From CAXMQS01 sp964195995 (GTDB lineage Bacteria > Actinomycetota > Acidimicrobiia > Spongiisociales > JAOTWH01), in assembly GCA_964195995.1 (NCBI GenBank), contig CAXMQS010000052.1, positions 1-17,324 on the forward strand: a stretch of 17,324 bases of DNA. The letters run 5' to 3'. Below, piece by piece: positions 7,901 to 14,133 of the stretch; the stretch's first letter is position 1; each line of letters starts with the position of its first letter. The translations under genes were made by a program, and so were the position numbers. Under the pieces are notes generated by a model. That model made no database searches. It was not told where the DNA came from and saw nothing but the letters and a program-made list of their open reading frames with translations.

Positions 7901-10900
7901 GAGGTTGTCGTCTTTCCACACCGTGGCCTGGGCGCGGGTGTCCGGATCGACGATCCAGCATGAGTTCTCCGGCTCCACCACCATGGCGCCCACCAGGCCG
8001 CTCTCGGTGCCCTTGATCCGGTCGGCCGGCATGAGGCCGACCGCGCCGAACTCGACGGGGGCGGCATGGAGTTCGAACTGCGACCGGTTGCGTATAACAG
8101 GATCAGTGGTAACGGTGACGTCGCCGGCGTACCACTTGTAGGTGCCACTGGTTCCCGGAGCGACCAGCTTGCCGGTGGTCAAGCCGGTGCTGAAGCCCCC
8201 GTCGGTGCGGGGGTCGAACGCCAGCAGCTGCGGGGTCAGCCCGACGTAGCTAGACGGAATGATGTCGTTGGCGTTGAAGGTGGTGATGCCACCGGCGCCC
8301 TCGGTCTTGTGGACGATCGGCGGTAGGGCGTTGAAGCCCGGCATCTCGGTGTCGCTCAGGTCCGCCGGTAGCGCGTTGGTCAGGTTCATGCTGACACAGT
8401 CGCCGGCGTTGACCCGCAACATCAGCGGCTCCACCGCCACGCCAGGTTTGAGTCCGATGGGCGCGCCGGTATCGGGGTCGAACACGAGGTCGTCGTCCAG
8501 CACGTACATCAGCGCGGTCGGATCGATCAGGGGGCCCACCCCGGAGGTGCCGCCAAGCGCCGTTCCGTCGAGGCTGGTGAGCCGGTCGTTGTAGACGATG
8601 CCCTGCGGGCCGAGCACATCGATGGCCCGCACGGCGGTCACGTTGAAGGCGACCTGGGGCGCGACCCCAGGACAAATCCCATTGAAGTCGTCCTCGTTGG
8701 TGATCTGGTAGCCGTTGCGGCCAACGTCATTGTTGGGCAGCTCGACGAGATCGCTGCGTTCCTTGCCGTAGGAGCGGAGGATGCCCCAGACGCCGTTCCA
8801 GATGCCCTCCATCTCGGCGCCGACCGTGTAGATGTAGTCAACGCGCGCCGGCGTTCCGGAGGCCGTGTCGGGCACGATGGGCACGTCGAGGTTGAAATAC
8901 TCATCGATACCGAAGAACTCGGAGTTGCGCCAGCCAGAATTGGGACTGTTCGCCTCCTGACGCCATTTGAGCCCTGGGATTGTGAAGTTGTGCTCTTCTT
9001 CGTGGGCACCCACCTGGATGCGGATCCGCGCCTTGTCCCCCATGTAGAGGCGCAGCATTGGCGTCCACGGGTCACCCGGCTGCAGGTCGGCCGTGAGCGG
9101 CGGATAAGGGGAGATGCCGTTGGTTTCCGGCTGCACGTTCAGCTCCGGGATGGCGCGGTCGGTGCGCGACTGATAGGCGAACGCCAGGTCACCGGCTGTG
9201 CCCGGGGTCTGGCCGGCACCCGCGCCCAATTCCCCGTTGAACAATCGCAAGCCGATCGGTTCGTTGCGGAAGTTGAGCGCGTAGGTACCAGGATCGTCTG
9301 CCGAGATCGCCTCCGGGCAGGGTCGATCCGGTTCAGCTCCGAGGGGTCCCGGGCAGAAGTCCGGATGGAGGAAGATGTCGGCCAGATCGACCGGCGGTTG
9401 CCGGAACGACGGGTTGATGGCGTCGTCGAAGTCGGCGTAGGAGGGAATGTCCACTGGGTTGACCACGTCCTCGTTCGATGCCGTGCCCAACGCCCCGCCG
9501 CCCAGCTCGTAGGCGTGCTGGAAGTCGGCGAATTCGAAGTAGAACTCTCGGTGGGCGTCGAAATCGGCAGAAGAGCTACTGCACACGACGCCTGCATCAG
9601 CCGGGATGATGTCTGGATCCGCGACACCGTCGGCGCAGTCCATGACGATCGCCTGCCAGCTGGTTGGCCCACCGTCCCCCCGGGTTCCCAACTGCGTGCC
9701 ATCCTCGTTGTGCTTCCAGAGTGAGTCCTCAGGTTCGATGAGCAGCGTCGAGTACAGGCCCACCTGCTGGTGGGTGGAGGGCCCGTAGTGGTCGTGGGTG
9801 AACACGGTGCCGACGCCGCCGTCCCACGAGCGCTCCAGCAAGGGATCCGCGTACCAACGCTGGATGGTGGTACGGGCACCCAGCCAGTTCTGGCTGTTGA
9901 GCCCGCAAAGGGGAAGTGGGGAATTGAATCCCTCAGGGTCGCATTCCGCGCCGTCGCCGCCGTTGGCAGCGCGATCGAAGCCCGGCGCGAAGAACGGATG
10001 TTTTTCGGGTTCGAGGTCAGTCCGAACCGTCCCATTGGTCTCGAGGAAACCGCCGCCGGCGTTGAACGCCTCCATGCGCTCCCTCACCTCGTCGGGGCTG
10101 AGGGTGCCGTCCTCGTAGTTCCAGCCGTTGGCGGAGCCGTCAGCGCTCATCACGTCGAATTTCACGAGATGAATGTGCTGCCCGATGATGTCGGTGGGCG
10201 TGCGCACCTGGAAGTCATCGAGCTGGTACACGTTTGGCACGAGGTTGGTGTGGTGGTACTCGGCGCAATCGGTGCTGTTGAGCCGCATGATCATCGGCTG
10301 GGGTGCCCGTTCGTGAGTCAGGGTGGGGAGCACGTCCTCCCACAATGCCTCGAAGCGCTGCTGCTGGAAGTGCCATCCCACCTTGTTGAGGACGACCGGC
10401 ATCTCGATGTTGGCGCCCTTGATGGTGCGATTCTGAGTTATTAGCTCCACAGCACCTGTCGTCCGATTCGGATCAGTGCGACATGGCTCGGCATACGGGG
10501 CTCCGGGGGCGGGTGGGAGTCCGTTGACCTCAAAGCCGGCGGAGGGGCCCAGAGTCGGTGTCCCGTTCGGGAAGTAGGTGTCGTAGAACGGATCACCATC
10601 ACCGGCATGGAAGGCCATCGCCACCTGTTCAACCGCGGTGCCCTGTTCGGGAATCTGGACCGCCGACGCCTCATGAAGAACCTTGTTGAAGTCGAGGCGG
10701 GTCTGGTACTGCTCGATCGGCGCGCCGGCATGCCCCAGGTTGTCTTCGTCGGGGCCACTAGTGATGACATGACGGGGCAAGCCGCCGTCGTGCTCGATGT
10801 CGAGGGCGGGAGTCGGAGGCCGGTGGCCAAGTAGCCCGGGGTTGAACCAGGGGTAACCAGGGTTGACCATATCGACCCCGATATCGCCGATGCCGTCGCC

Positions 10901-13666
10901 GTTGGTATCGACTGGAACGCCGGTATGGAGGAGGTTGTCGGTGTCGAAGGTATGGAAGGGCTGGAAGATGTCGGCGAATCCGTCACCGTTGGCGTCGAAC
11001 TGGCTGGAGTCGTCGATAAGGTCGCCGTTCAGATCAAAGGGAGCCACCGTCGCCCTCGGGTCCGGCATGGGGGCCATGGCATTGGTGGGGATCGGCACGA
11101 GGCCGGGGATGGGCGTCCCGGCGACGATCTCGCCGTCGGGCAGCGCCCGCGACCCAGCCACCGGCACTCCGTCGATGTCCAGCAAGGTCCCGTTCTCGAA
11201 TGTGTCGTGAGTTCGCCACAGCTCCCACATGCCCTGGGCGAAGTGGGGGTAGAAGTGGCAATGGAAGATGGAGTCGCCCACGGTCTTGTTGCGGTTGCCC
11301 GAGCCCCCGTAGGCGATCTCATAGGTATAGGCCGATCCTGGACCGATCGCCTGGCCGTCCAGGTAGTTGGACTCCTGGTCATCGGGGTTGAACAGCCACT
11401 GATGGGCGTGCAGGTGGAAGATGTGGTGTTCCTTGGGCCCGGCATGCAGGTTGCGGAACTTGACCCGATCGTTCATATAGCTGTGGTGGACGTTGGAGGG
11501 GTCGTCCGGGTAAAGCGCCATGGTGGCCTTGGGCCCGGGGATGACATCTCCGGATCCGTCCGCAGAGTTGGCGGGGATGTCGACGATCATGGCAGGGTCG
11601 CCCACCGTGAACGCTGTCAGGAAGAACTCCTCGTACTTGCACTCGGCGCAATCCCACATCGGGCCGACGCCGAGGCGATTGGCGACGATCTCTGAGCCGA
11701 TGCCGCCCGAGCCGTAGTTGATGGGGAAGCTGTCGCGCACGCTGTGCAGGGTGTGACCGAGGACGGGGTCGTTGTAGAAGCTGGGGAATGCCTGTACGCC
11801 GAAAGCCTCGTCGTGGAGGATGACGGTGAACTCGCGGAAGGGTTCGTTGCGGACGCTGTCCGCGGTGGCAGGCAGACCTTCGAGGTCGCCATACGCCGCG
11901 TTTGGCGCATAGGTTCCCTGTGGGAAGTTCCCACGGTTCGGCCCTGTGATGATGGCGTTGAGGTCTGAGTGGACGATCTCACGGTCGGCGAGCATGTTGA
12001 TGATGGGGAGGCCTTCCTTGTTCCCTGCCGCGGCCGGGTAAACGGCGTCGTAGTCGAGGACCGGCTGGCCGCCACATGTGCGTCCAGGATCGGGATTAAC
12101 ACCGTTGCCGCATTCACCCTCTCCAACGTCGTACGAGAGGTCCATCGCCCAATCCATCTCCTGGCGCGTCAGCTGGCTGCGGTACCACTCGGCATCCGCC
12201 GCCTGGACGTTGACAGCGCCAAACAGCCCGTAGGAGCGGGTACCGCCGTTGCCCTCGCCGCCCAGGGTCGAGCCCAGGCTGTACATGAGGTGTGGTGCCT
12301 CGTGCTCGGCCCGGTAGGTGTACGTCCGCGACTCTCCCGGTGCCACCAGGCTGTCCGGCGTGTCGTTCTGACCGACATTGGAGCCGTCGCTGCCCATGTC
12401 ACCCACCAGCTCCAGCCCGTCGATGTGGATCGAGGCCACCCGGGTCACAGGCTGATCGTCGATCTCCTCGTTGGCCAGCCCGCCCGGGAAATCTCCGGGA
12501 AGCGGAAAGATGAACCCGACCGGATCGAGCAGGTTGGTGAAGGTGATCTCGAGGCAGTCCCCCTCGTTCATTCGGAGTGTGAGCGGCCGCGGCCGCTTAT
12601 CCGGACGGAGGGTGACCTGGCCCGAAAGTTCGGACTGAAGAGCACCTTCCTCCAGGGCCTGGGGAATGGTCAACTCGTCGAAGGCAGACACGTCGGGTGA
12701 ATCAAGAGTGTTCTGCACCACCACATCCCGCGCCAGCGCGTACATCATGCCGTTGGGATTGATGGCGCCGAGGCGGTTGTAATAGAAGGGCTGATCGAGC
12801 GCGACGACGTCGGCCGTGATGCACCCGGCAGTCTGCGCCTGGGCACCGGTCCCTCCGAGTCCGGGTTCCGTCGGGATCAACGGCAGGACGGTCACAACCA
12901 GGGCGCCGGCCGACGCAGCTGCCAGCCCGCGCCGCCAGGTCATCCGGAGGCGGTCTCGTCCCCAGGCGGGGGCTCGGACCACGACGAAGGATCGTCCTCT
13001 CCAGGGGATGCCAAACAGGAACGTCGCCAAGAGAAGCACGACAAGGGCCGCCCCAAGAGTGGAGCCGGCGTCGCGCAGGGCGTGGCTTAGAAACGAACCG
13101 TGAGCATGTTCGGCCCCGAACAACTTGCCGTGAACGAAGTTTCCGGGAATCGAAGCGAGGGCGTACAGGATCGCGGTGACGCCCGTCCAGGTGATCCAGA
13201 CGCGACCGCGAGAGGCGATCGCGGCGGTGGGAAGAAGTCGTCGGGACACGGGACCGGCGGCAACGACAACCAGCAAGGCGATCGGAAAAGCAAGCGCCGA
13301 GTCACGGAGCCAGTGAAATATCGAGCCGATCTCGTGCTGTTCGTGCTGACCCAAATGAACAATGTGAAGAAAGAGGCCCACGAGGAAAGCCAGAACCAGC
13401 GCGATAATGCCGGTCCGGGCGACCTGGGTGGCTGCACCGCCCAGTCGCAGCACGGAGGCCGACAGACGTGCGGGTTCACGTCTCGGGCGTTCTCCAATTC
13501 GCGCACGCTGCCGACTCTCGCCGCCCGACTCCCCACCAGGGCCTGCCGCGGCAACACCAACCGATCGGGATCGCCTCTCTGCCCACCGCAGCAACCACAG
13601 CACAAAGAACAGGGGAACGACGAACACGCCGATCTCGTCCCATCCGCTCTGATGAGCAATCATCAT
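4925..13666 (-). CDS. Giant membrane-anchored six-domain multicopper oxidase with Ig/cadherin-like repeat tail (candidate metal oxidase)
   Basis: About 2,913 aa from the ATG pair at 13666/13663. An in-frame TTG at 13729 follows a TGA directly and has no ribosome site, so it is less likely. Residues 11-266 hold six predicted membrane helices (about 11-29, 83-104, 123-141, 156-176, 200-220, 246-266) with His at 101, 104, 108, 111, 118 and 179, 187, 189, 195. About six cupredoxin-like domains follow (roughly 280-490, 600-830, 1075-1315, 1350-1640, 1670-1905, 1940-2178). Copper motifs: HxxHxH at 748-753; HCHxxxHxxxxM at 802-813 (type 1 Cys803, axial Met813); HIH at 1164-1166; HDH at 1291-1293. 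Weaker His motifs occur at 1555/1559 and 2083/2085. DxNGDG calcium-type motifs lie at 878-929. Residues 2177-2913 contain five Ig/cadherin-like repeats and two related beta domains. Multicopper oxidases oxidise a substrate and reduce O2 to water. Length and layout recall the large MofA/MnxG-type Mn(II) oxidases; Mn(II) or Fe(II) as substrate is inference. Confidence 0.88.
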   Translation of the reverse strand: MMIAHQSGWDEIGVFVVPLFFVLWLLRWAERRSRSVGVAAAGPGGESGGESRQRARIGERPRREPARLSASVLRLGGAATQVARTGIIALVLAFLVGLFLHIVHLGQHEQHEIGSIFHWLRDSALAFPIALLVVVAAGPVSRRLLPTAAIASRGRVWITWTGVTAILYALASIPGNFVHGKLFGAEHAHGSFLSHALRDAGSTLGAALVVLLLATFLFGIPWRGRSFVVVRAPAWGRDRLRMTWRRGLAAASAGALVVTVLPLIPTEPGLGGTGAQAQTAGCITADVVALDQPFYYNRLGAINPNGMMYALARDVVVQNTLDSPDVSAFDELTIPQALEEGALQSELSGQVTLRPDKRPRPLTLRMNEGDCLEITFTNLLDPVGFIFPLPGDFPGGLANEEIDDQPVTRVASIHIDGLELVGDMGSDGSNVGQNDTPDSLVAPGESRTYTYRAEHEAPHLMYSLGSTLGGEGNGGTRSYGLFGAVNVQAADAEWYRSQLTRQEMDWAMDLSYDVGEGECGNGVNPDPGRTCGGQPVLDYDAVYPAAAGNKEGLPIINMLADREIVHSDLNAIITGPNRGNFPQGTYAPNAAYGDLEGLPATADSVRNEPFREFTVILHDEAFGVQAFPSFYNDPVLGHTLHSVRDSFPINYGSGGIGSEIVANRLGVGPMWDCAECKYEEFFLTAFTVGDPAMIVDIPANSADGSGDVIPGPKATMALYPDDPSNVHHSYMNDRVKFRNLHAGPKEHHIFHLHAHQWLFNPDDQESNYLDGQAIGPGSAYTYEIAYGGSGNRNKTVGDSIFHCHFYPHFAQGMWELWRTHDTFENGTLLDIDGVPVAGSRALPDGEIVAGTPIPGLVPIPTNAMAPMPDPRATVAPFDLNGDLIDDSSQFDANGDGFADIFQPFHTFDTDNLLHTGVPVDTNGDGIGDIGVDMVNPGYPWFNPGLLGHRPPTPALDIEHDGGLPRHVITSGPDEDNLGHAGAPIEQYQTRLDFNKVLHEASAVQIPEQGTAVEQVAMAFHAGDGDPFYDTYFPNGTPTLGPSAGFEVNGLPPAPGAPYAEPCRTDPNRTTGAVELITQNRTIKGANIEMPVVLNKVGWHFQQQRFEALWEDVLPTLTHERAPQPMIMRLNSTDCAEYHHTNLVPNVYQLDDFQVRTPTDIIGQHIHLVKFDVMSADGSANGWNYEDGTLSPDEVRERMEAFNAGGGFLETNGTVRTDLEPEKHPFFAPGFDRAANGGDGAECDPEGFNSPLPLCGLNSQNWLGARTTIQRWYADPLLERSWDGGVGTVFTHDHYGPSTHQQVGLYSTLLIEPEDSLWKHNEDGTQLGTRGDGGPTSWQAIVMDCADGVADPDIIPADAGVVCSSSSADFDAHREFYFEFADFQHAYELGGGALGTASNEDVVNPVDIPSYADFDDAINPSFRQPPVDLADIFLHPDFCPGPLGAEPDRPCPEAISADDPGTYALNFRNEPIGLRLFNGELGAGAGQTPGTAGDLAFAYQSRTDRAIPELNVQPETNGISPYPPLTADLQPGDPWTPMLRLYMGDKARIRIQVGAHEEEHNFTIPGLKWRQEANSPNSGWRNSEFFGIDEYFNLDVPIVPDTASGTPARVDYIYTVGAEMEGIWNGVWGILRSYGKERSDLVELPNNDVGRNGYQITNEDDFNGICPGVAPQVAFNVTAVRAIDVLGPQGIVYNDRLTSLDGTALGGTSGVGPLIDPTALMYVLDDDLVFDPDTGAPIGLKPGVAVEPLMLRVNAGDCVSMNLTNALPADLSDTEMPGFNALPPIVHKTEGAGGITTFNANDIIPSSYVGLTPQLLAFDPRTDGGFSTGLTTGKLVAPGTSGTYKWYAGDVTVTTDPVIRNRSQFELHAAPVEFGAVGLMPADRIKGTESGLVGAMVVEPENSCWIVDPDTRAQATVWKDDNLSGACGTAPAPEDFDDSFRDFITIMQNDLNLRYGGGVCDPILALIDTMGCAVPSIAAEGAQGTPEDPQDSGQKAINYGADPLWFRLGITPNSKFDLIHKSTALKDLIPNVFANDLDGAAGPIPPLGDPQTPVYRASPTGPDNARFRVLMPGGHARGTTWTLHGHEWQRQPYVCGPTGTVCTTAGPGGAPGNGSSQIGDNKQSQYYGTQEGINPTGHWDFVVDLGGTNNVTGDYLFRDQASFGSYQGLWGLLRFDNTAPVAVNTAVEVPKYVPGELEGWEPGSVEIDLLGGAFDLDGLDGDAVSVAVTDTTDFGTLGDNDDGTFTYTYNSLLWPCDDFFSCPDTFTYTVTDDEGLVSNEGTVTVNVLNTAPVANHDQAEIDILTDPPDPNPDEGPPVLPQTIVIPVLANDQDAEGDLDPARIFVPDPAPKIEITTPPTAVGGGDAGVAVATDVITYTEAADTTDPPLKVVTFGYTVTDESGAESNEAFVRVAIRTDNVTITRAQYQPANQRWSISGTCSASGETMTIYFGASTMELPPVIGTAECGADNTWSFSGRSANPGVPTPSVQMENFVSIASSGEGVDWAFPVSFAGQNNAPVATPDAYSVDQGAVRVVPAAEGVLANDIDADFDPLTAVLVSDVNVGTLVLSAEGSFTYAAPATFDGTVTFTYKANDGQADSNVATATIAVGDVNFAPVAVDDAYSTAVATPLVVSGLAEGVLGNDTDLDGDALAAVLVSGPSDGELRCVAGDTPPTLCADGSFTYTPPASPFEGTVTFTYNANDGTVDSDLPATVTISVGVNDPPLAEDDVYAVEPSSTLVVAADGVLANDTDPNGDALAAVLVSGPSDGELRCVAGDTPPTLCDDGSFTYTPDAGFVGYDSFTYKANDGTVNSDDAATVTIAVDLVTVDKTRFRNRGGRWNLEGSMAIANETVTVFRCSTFLCPNAVEIGVATTSIDGSGWSFGGSGAVGASPGDYIFAVSTSGAQSVPVPVEVR
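5298..5412 (-). repeat. Internal duplication in the oxidase tail, copy 1 (offset 318 bp from copy 2)
   Basis: This 115-bp stretch matches 5616-5730 with only four mismatches, and 65 bp are exact (5328-5392 against 5646-5710). It encodes the end of an Ig-like repeat unit with the unusual Cys pair in LRCVAGDTPPTLC, followed upstream by the same FTYTP strand. The 318-bp offset equals 106 codons, the size of one repeat unit. Confidence 0.9.
5616..5730 (-). repeat. Internal duplication in the oxidase tail, copy 2
   Basis: Partner of 5298-5412 at a fixed 318-bp offset. The near-identity at DNA level, including synonymous positions, while the flanking halves of the two repeat units have diverged, points to recent unit duplication or gene conversion. 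Confidence 0.9.
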
Positions 13667-13848
13667 CCGGCCGCCGCCAGCCGGTCGGATCGCTCTCCGA
13701 CGGCGCGTCCTCGACGCGACGCGAGCCAATCAGGGCACACACCAGGCGGTGCCGGTTTGTCCCAACGCATATACGGCCGCCCTTTCCCGGTCGCGCCTTC
13801 CCGGCCAATCGCGACACTGTCAGTGAACAACAGTGCCGGCCAGATGTG
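13667..13848. promoter_or_regulatory. Upstream region of the oxidase gene with CACTG/CAGTG half-sites
   Basis: About 180 bases separate the oxidase ATG from the large palindrome. CACTGTCAGTG (13815-13825) is an 11-bp palindrome, and CAGTG recurs at 13831-13835, exactly 10 bp after the previous CAGTG. This could be a regulator site for the oxidase operon. I could not find a convincing minus-strand -35/-10 pair, nor a strong ribosome binding site before the oxidase ATG. Confidence 0.35.
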
Positions 13849-13868
13849 ATGAGTAAGCGCTTACTCAT
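13849..13868. promoter_or_regulatory. Perfect 20-bp palindrome, probable operator
   Basis: ATGAGTAAGCGCTTACTCAT equals its own reverse complement over all 20 bases. A third half-site, TTACTCAT, occurs at 13883-13890, 22 bp (two helical turns) from the matching half. Palindromes of the GTAAGCGCTTAC kind are typical operators of TetR-family repressors (general knowledge). No TetR gene is in this window. The site lies 183 bases before the oxidase ATG and 68 bases before the TTGACA box of the LuxR-type gene, so it could control either or both. Confidence 0.65.
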
Positions 13869-13935
13869 TTCCGCGGAAGGCATTACTCATGCGGTTTTCA
13901 CTGGACCGGCCAATCAAGGAACCACCAGACCCGTT

Positions 13936-13964
13936 TTGACACTCTTAGTAGGTACATCTACTCT
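13936..13964 (+). promoter_or_regulatory. Sigma-70-type promoter for the LuxR-type regulator
   Basis: A perfect -35 box TTGACA (13936-13941) is followed by a 17-bp spacer and TACTCT (13959-13964), which fits the relaxed TAnnnT -10 pattern of high-GC actinobacteria. Predicted transcription start is near 13971, giving a leader of about 160 nt before the ATG at 14130. The spacer, -10 box and start site are overlapped by 19-bp direct repeats, implying that bound protein would block RNA polymerase. Confidence 0.55.
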
Positions 13965-13998
13965 CAGTAGGTACATCTACTCTGAGTAGGTACATCCG
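13942..13998. repeat. Three tandem 19-bp iterons, probable operator array
   Basis: There are three head-to-tail copies of CTCTNAGTAGGTACATCTA (13942-13960, 13961-13979, 13980-13998). They differ only at the fifth base (T, C, G) and in the last two bases of the third copy (CG for TA). Each contains AGTAG-N6-CTACT, an imperfect dyad, although the third lacks the right arm. The array covers the promoter spacer, -10 box and predicted start site, so it most likely binds a repressor or autoregulator. There is no match I can name with confidence. Confidence 0.8.
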
Positions 13999-14028
13999 AG
14001 CGGGGCGATTACGAGGAGCACTCGAGCG

Positions 14029-14133
14029 ATGGGCATCGTCTGGAAGCATGAGAGTCGCGTCCGCCACAGGACGCTGCGCCCCTCCACGTCTGTTCCCTGG
14101 ACTCCTCGATTGTCAGCGGAGCAACGACCATGA
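14029..14133 (+). CDS. Possible 34-aa leader ORF overlapping the regulator start (ATGA)
   Basis: ATG 14029 is preceded by GAGGAG at 14013-14018 (10-base spacing) and encodes 34 basic residues, beginning MGIVWKHESRVRHR. Its TGA at 14131-14133 overlaps the ATG of the LuxR-type gene at 14130-14132 in the ATGA arrangement of translational coupling. It shows no recognisable domain, membrane helix or attenuator-like codon run. It may be a leader peptide tuning regulator translation, or a chance frame in GC-rich DNA. Confidence 0.3.
   Translation: MGIVWKHESRVRHRTLRPSTSVPWTPRLSAEQRP

Noticed and set aside
7256..7963. Plus-strand frames of 200-250 aa opposite the oxidase (also near 8990-9724, 9770-10444, 10925-11695, 11969-12700)
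   Set aside because: All lie inside the oxidase gene on the opposite strand, lack domains and are explained by the codon bias of the real gene.
13664..13729. TTG 13729 as the oxidase start
   Set aside because: It follows a TGA directly, has no ribosome site, and would add an Arg-rich 21-residue stretch before a normal membrane-protein start at the ATG pair. It is not excluded by experiment.
13849..13868. The 20-bp palindrome as a transcription terminator
   Set aside because: It has no loop and no U-run, and sits between two divergent gene starts, where an operator fits better.
13476..13883. A 135-aa minus-strand frame upstream of and overlapping the oxidase start
   Set aside because: It overlaps the oxidase N-terminus in another frame, runs through the palindrome and half-sites, and has no recognisable features.
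13942..13998. Three short direct repeats as a CRISPR array
   Set aside because: The 19-bp units are adjacent with no spacers and overlap a promoter; no cas gene is present.
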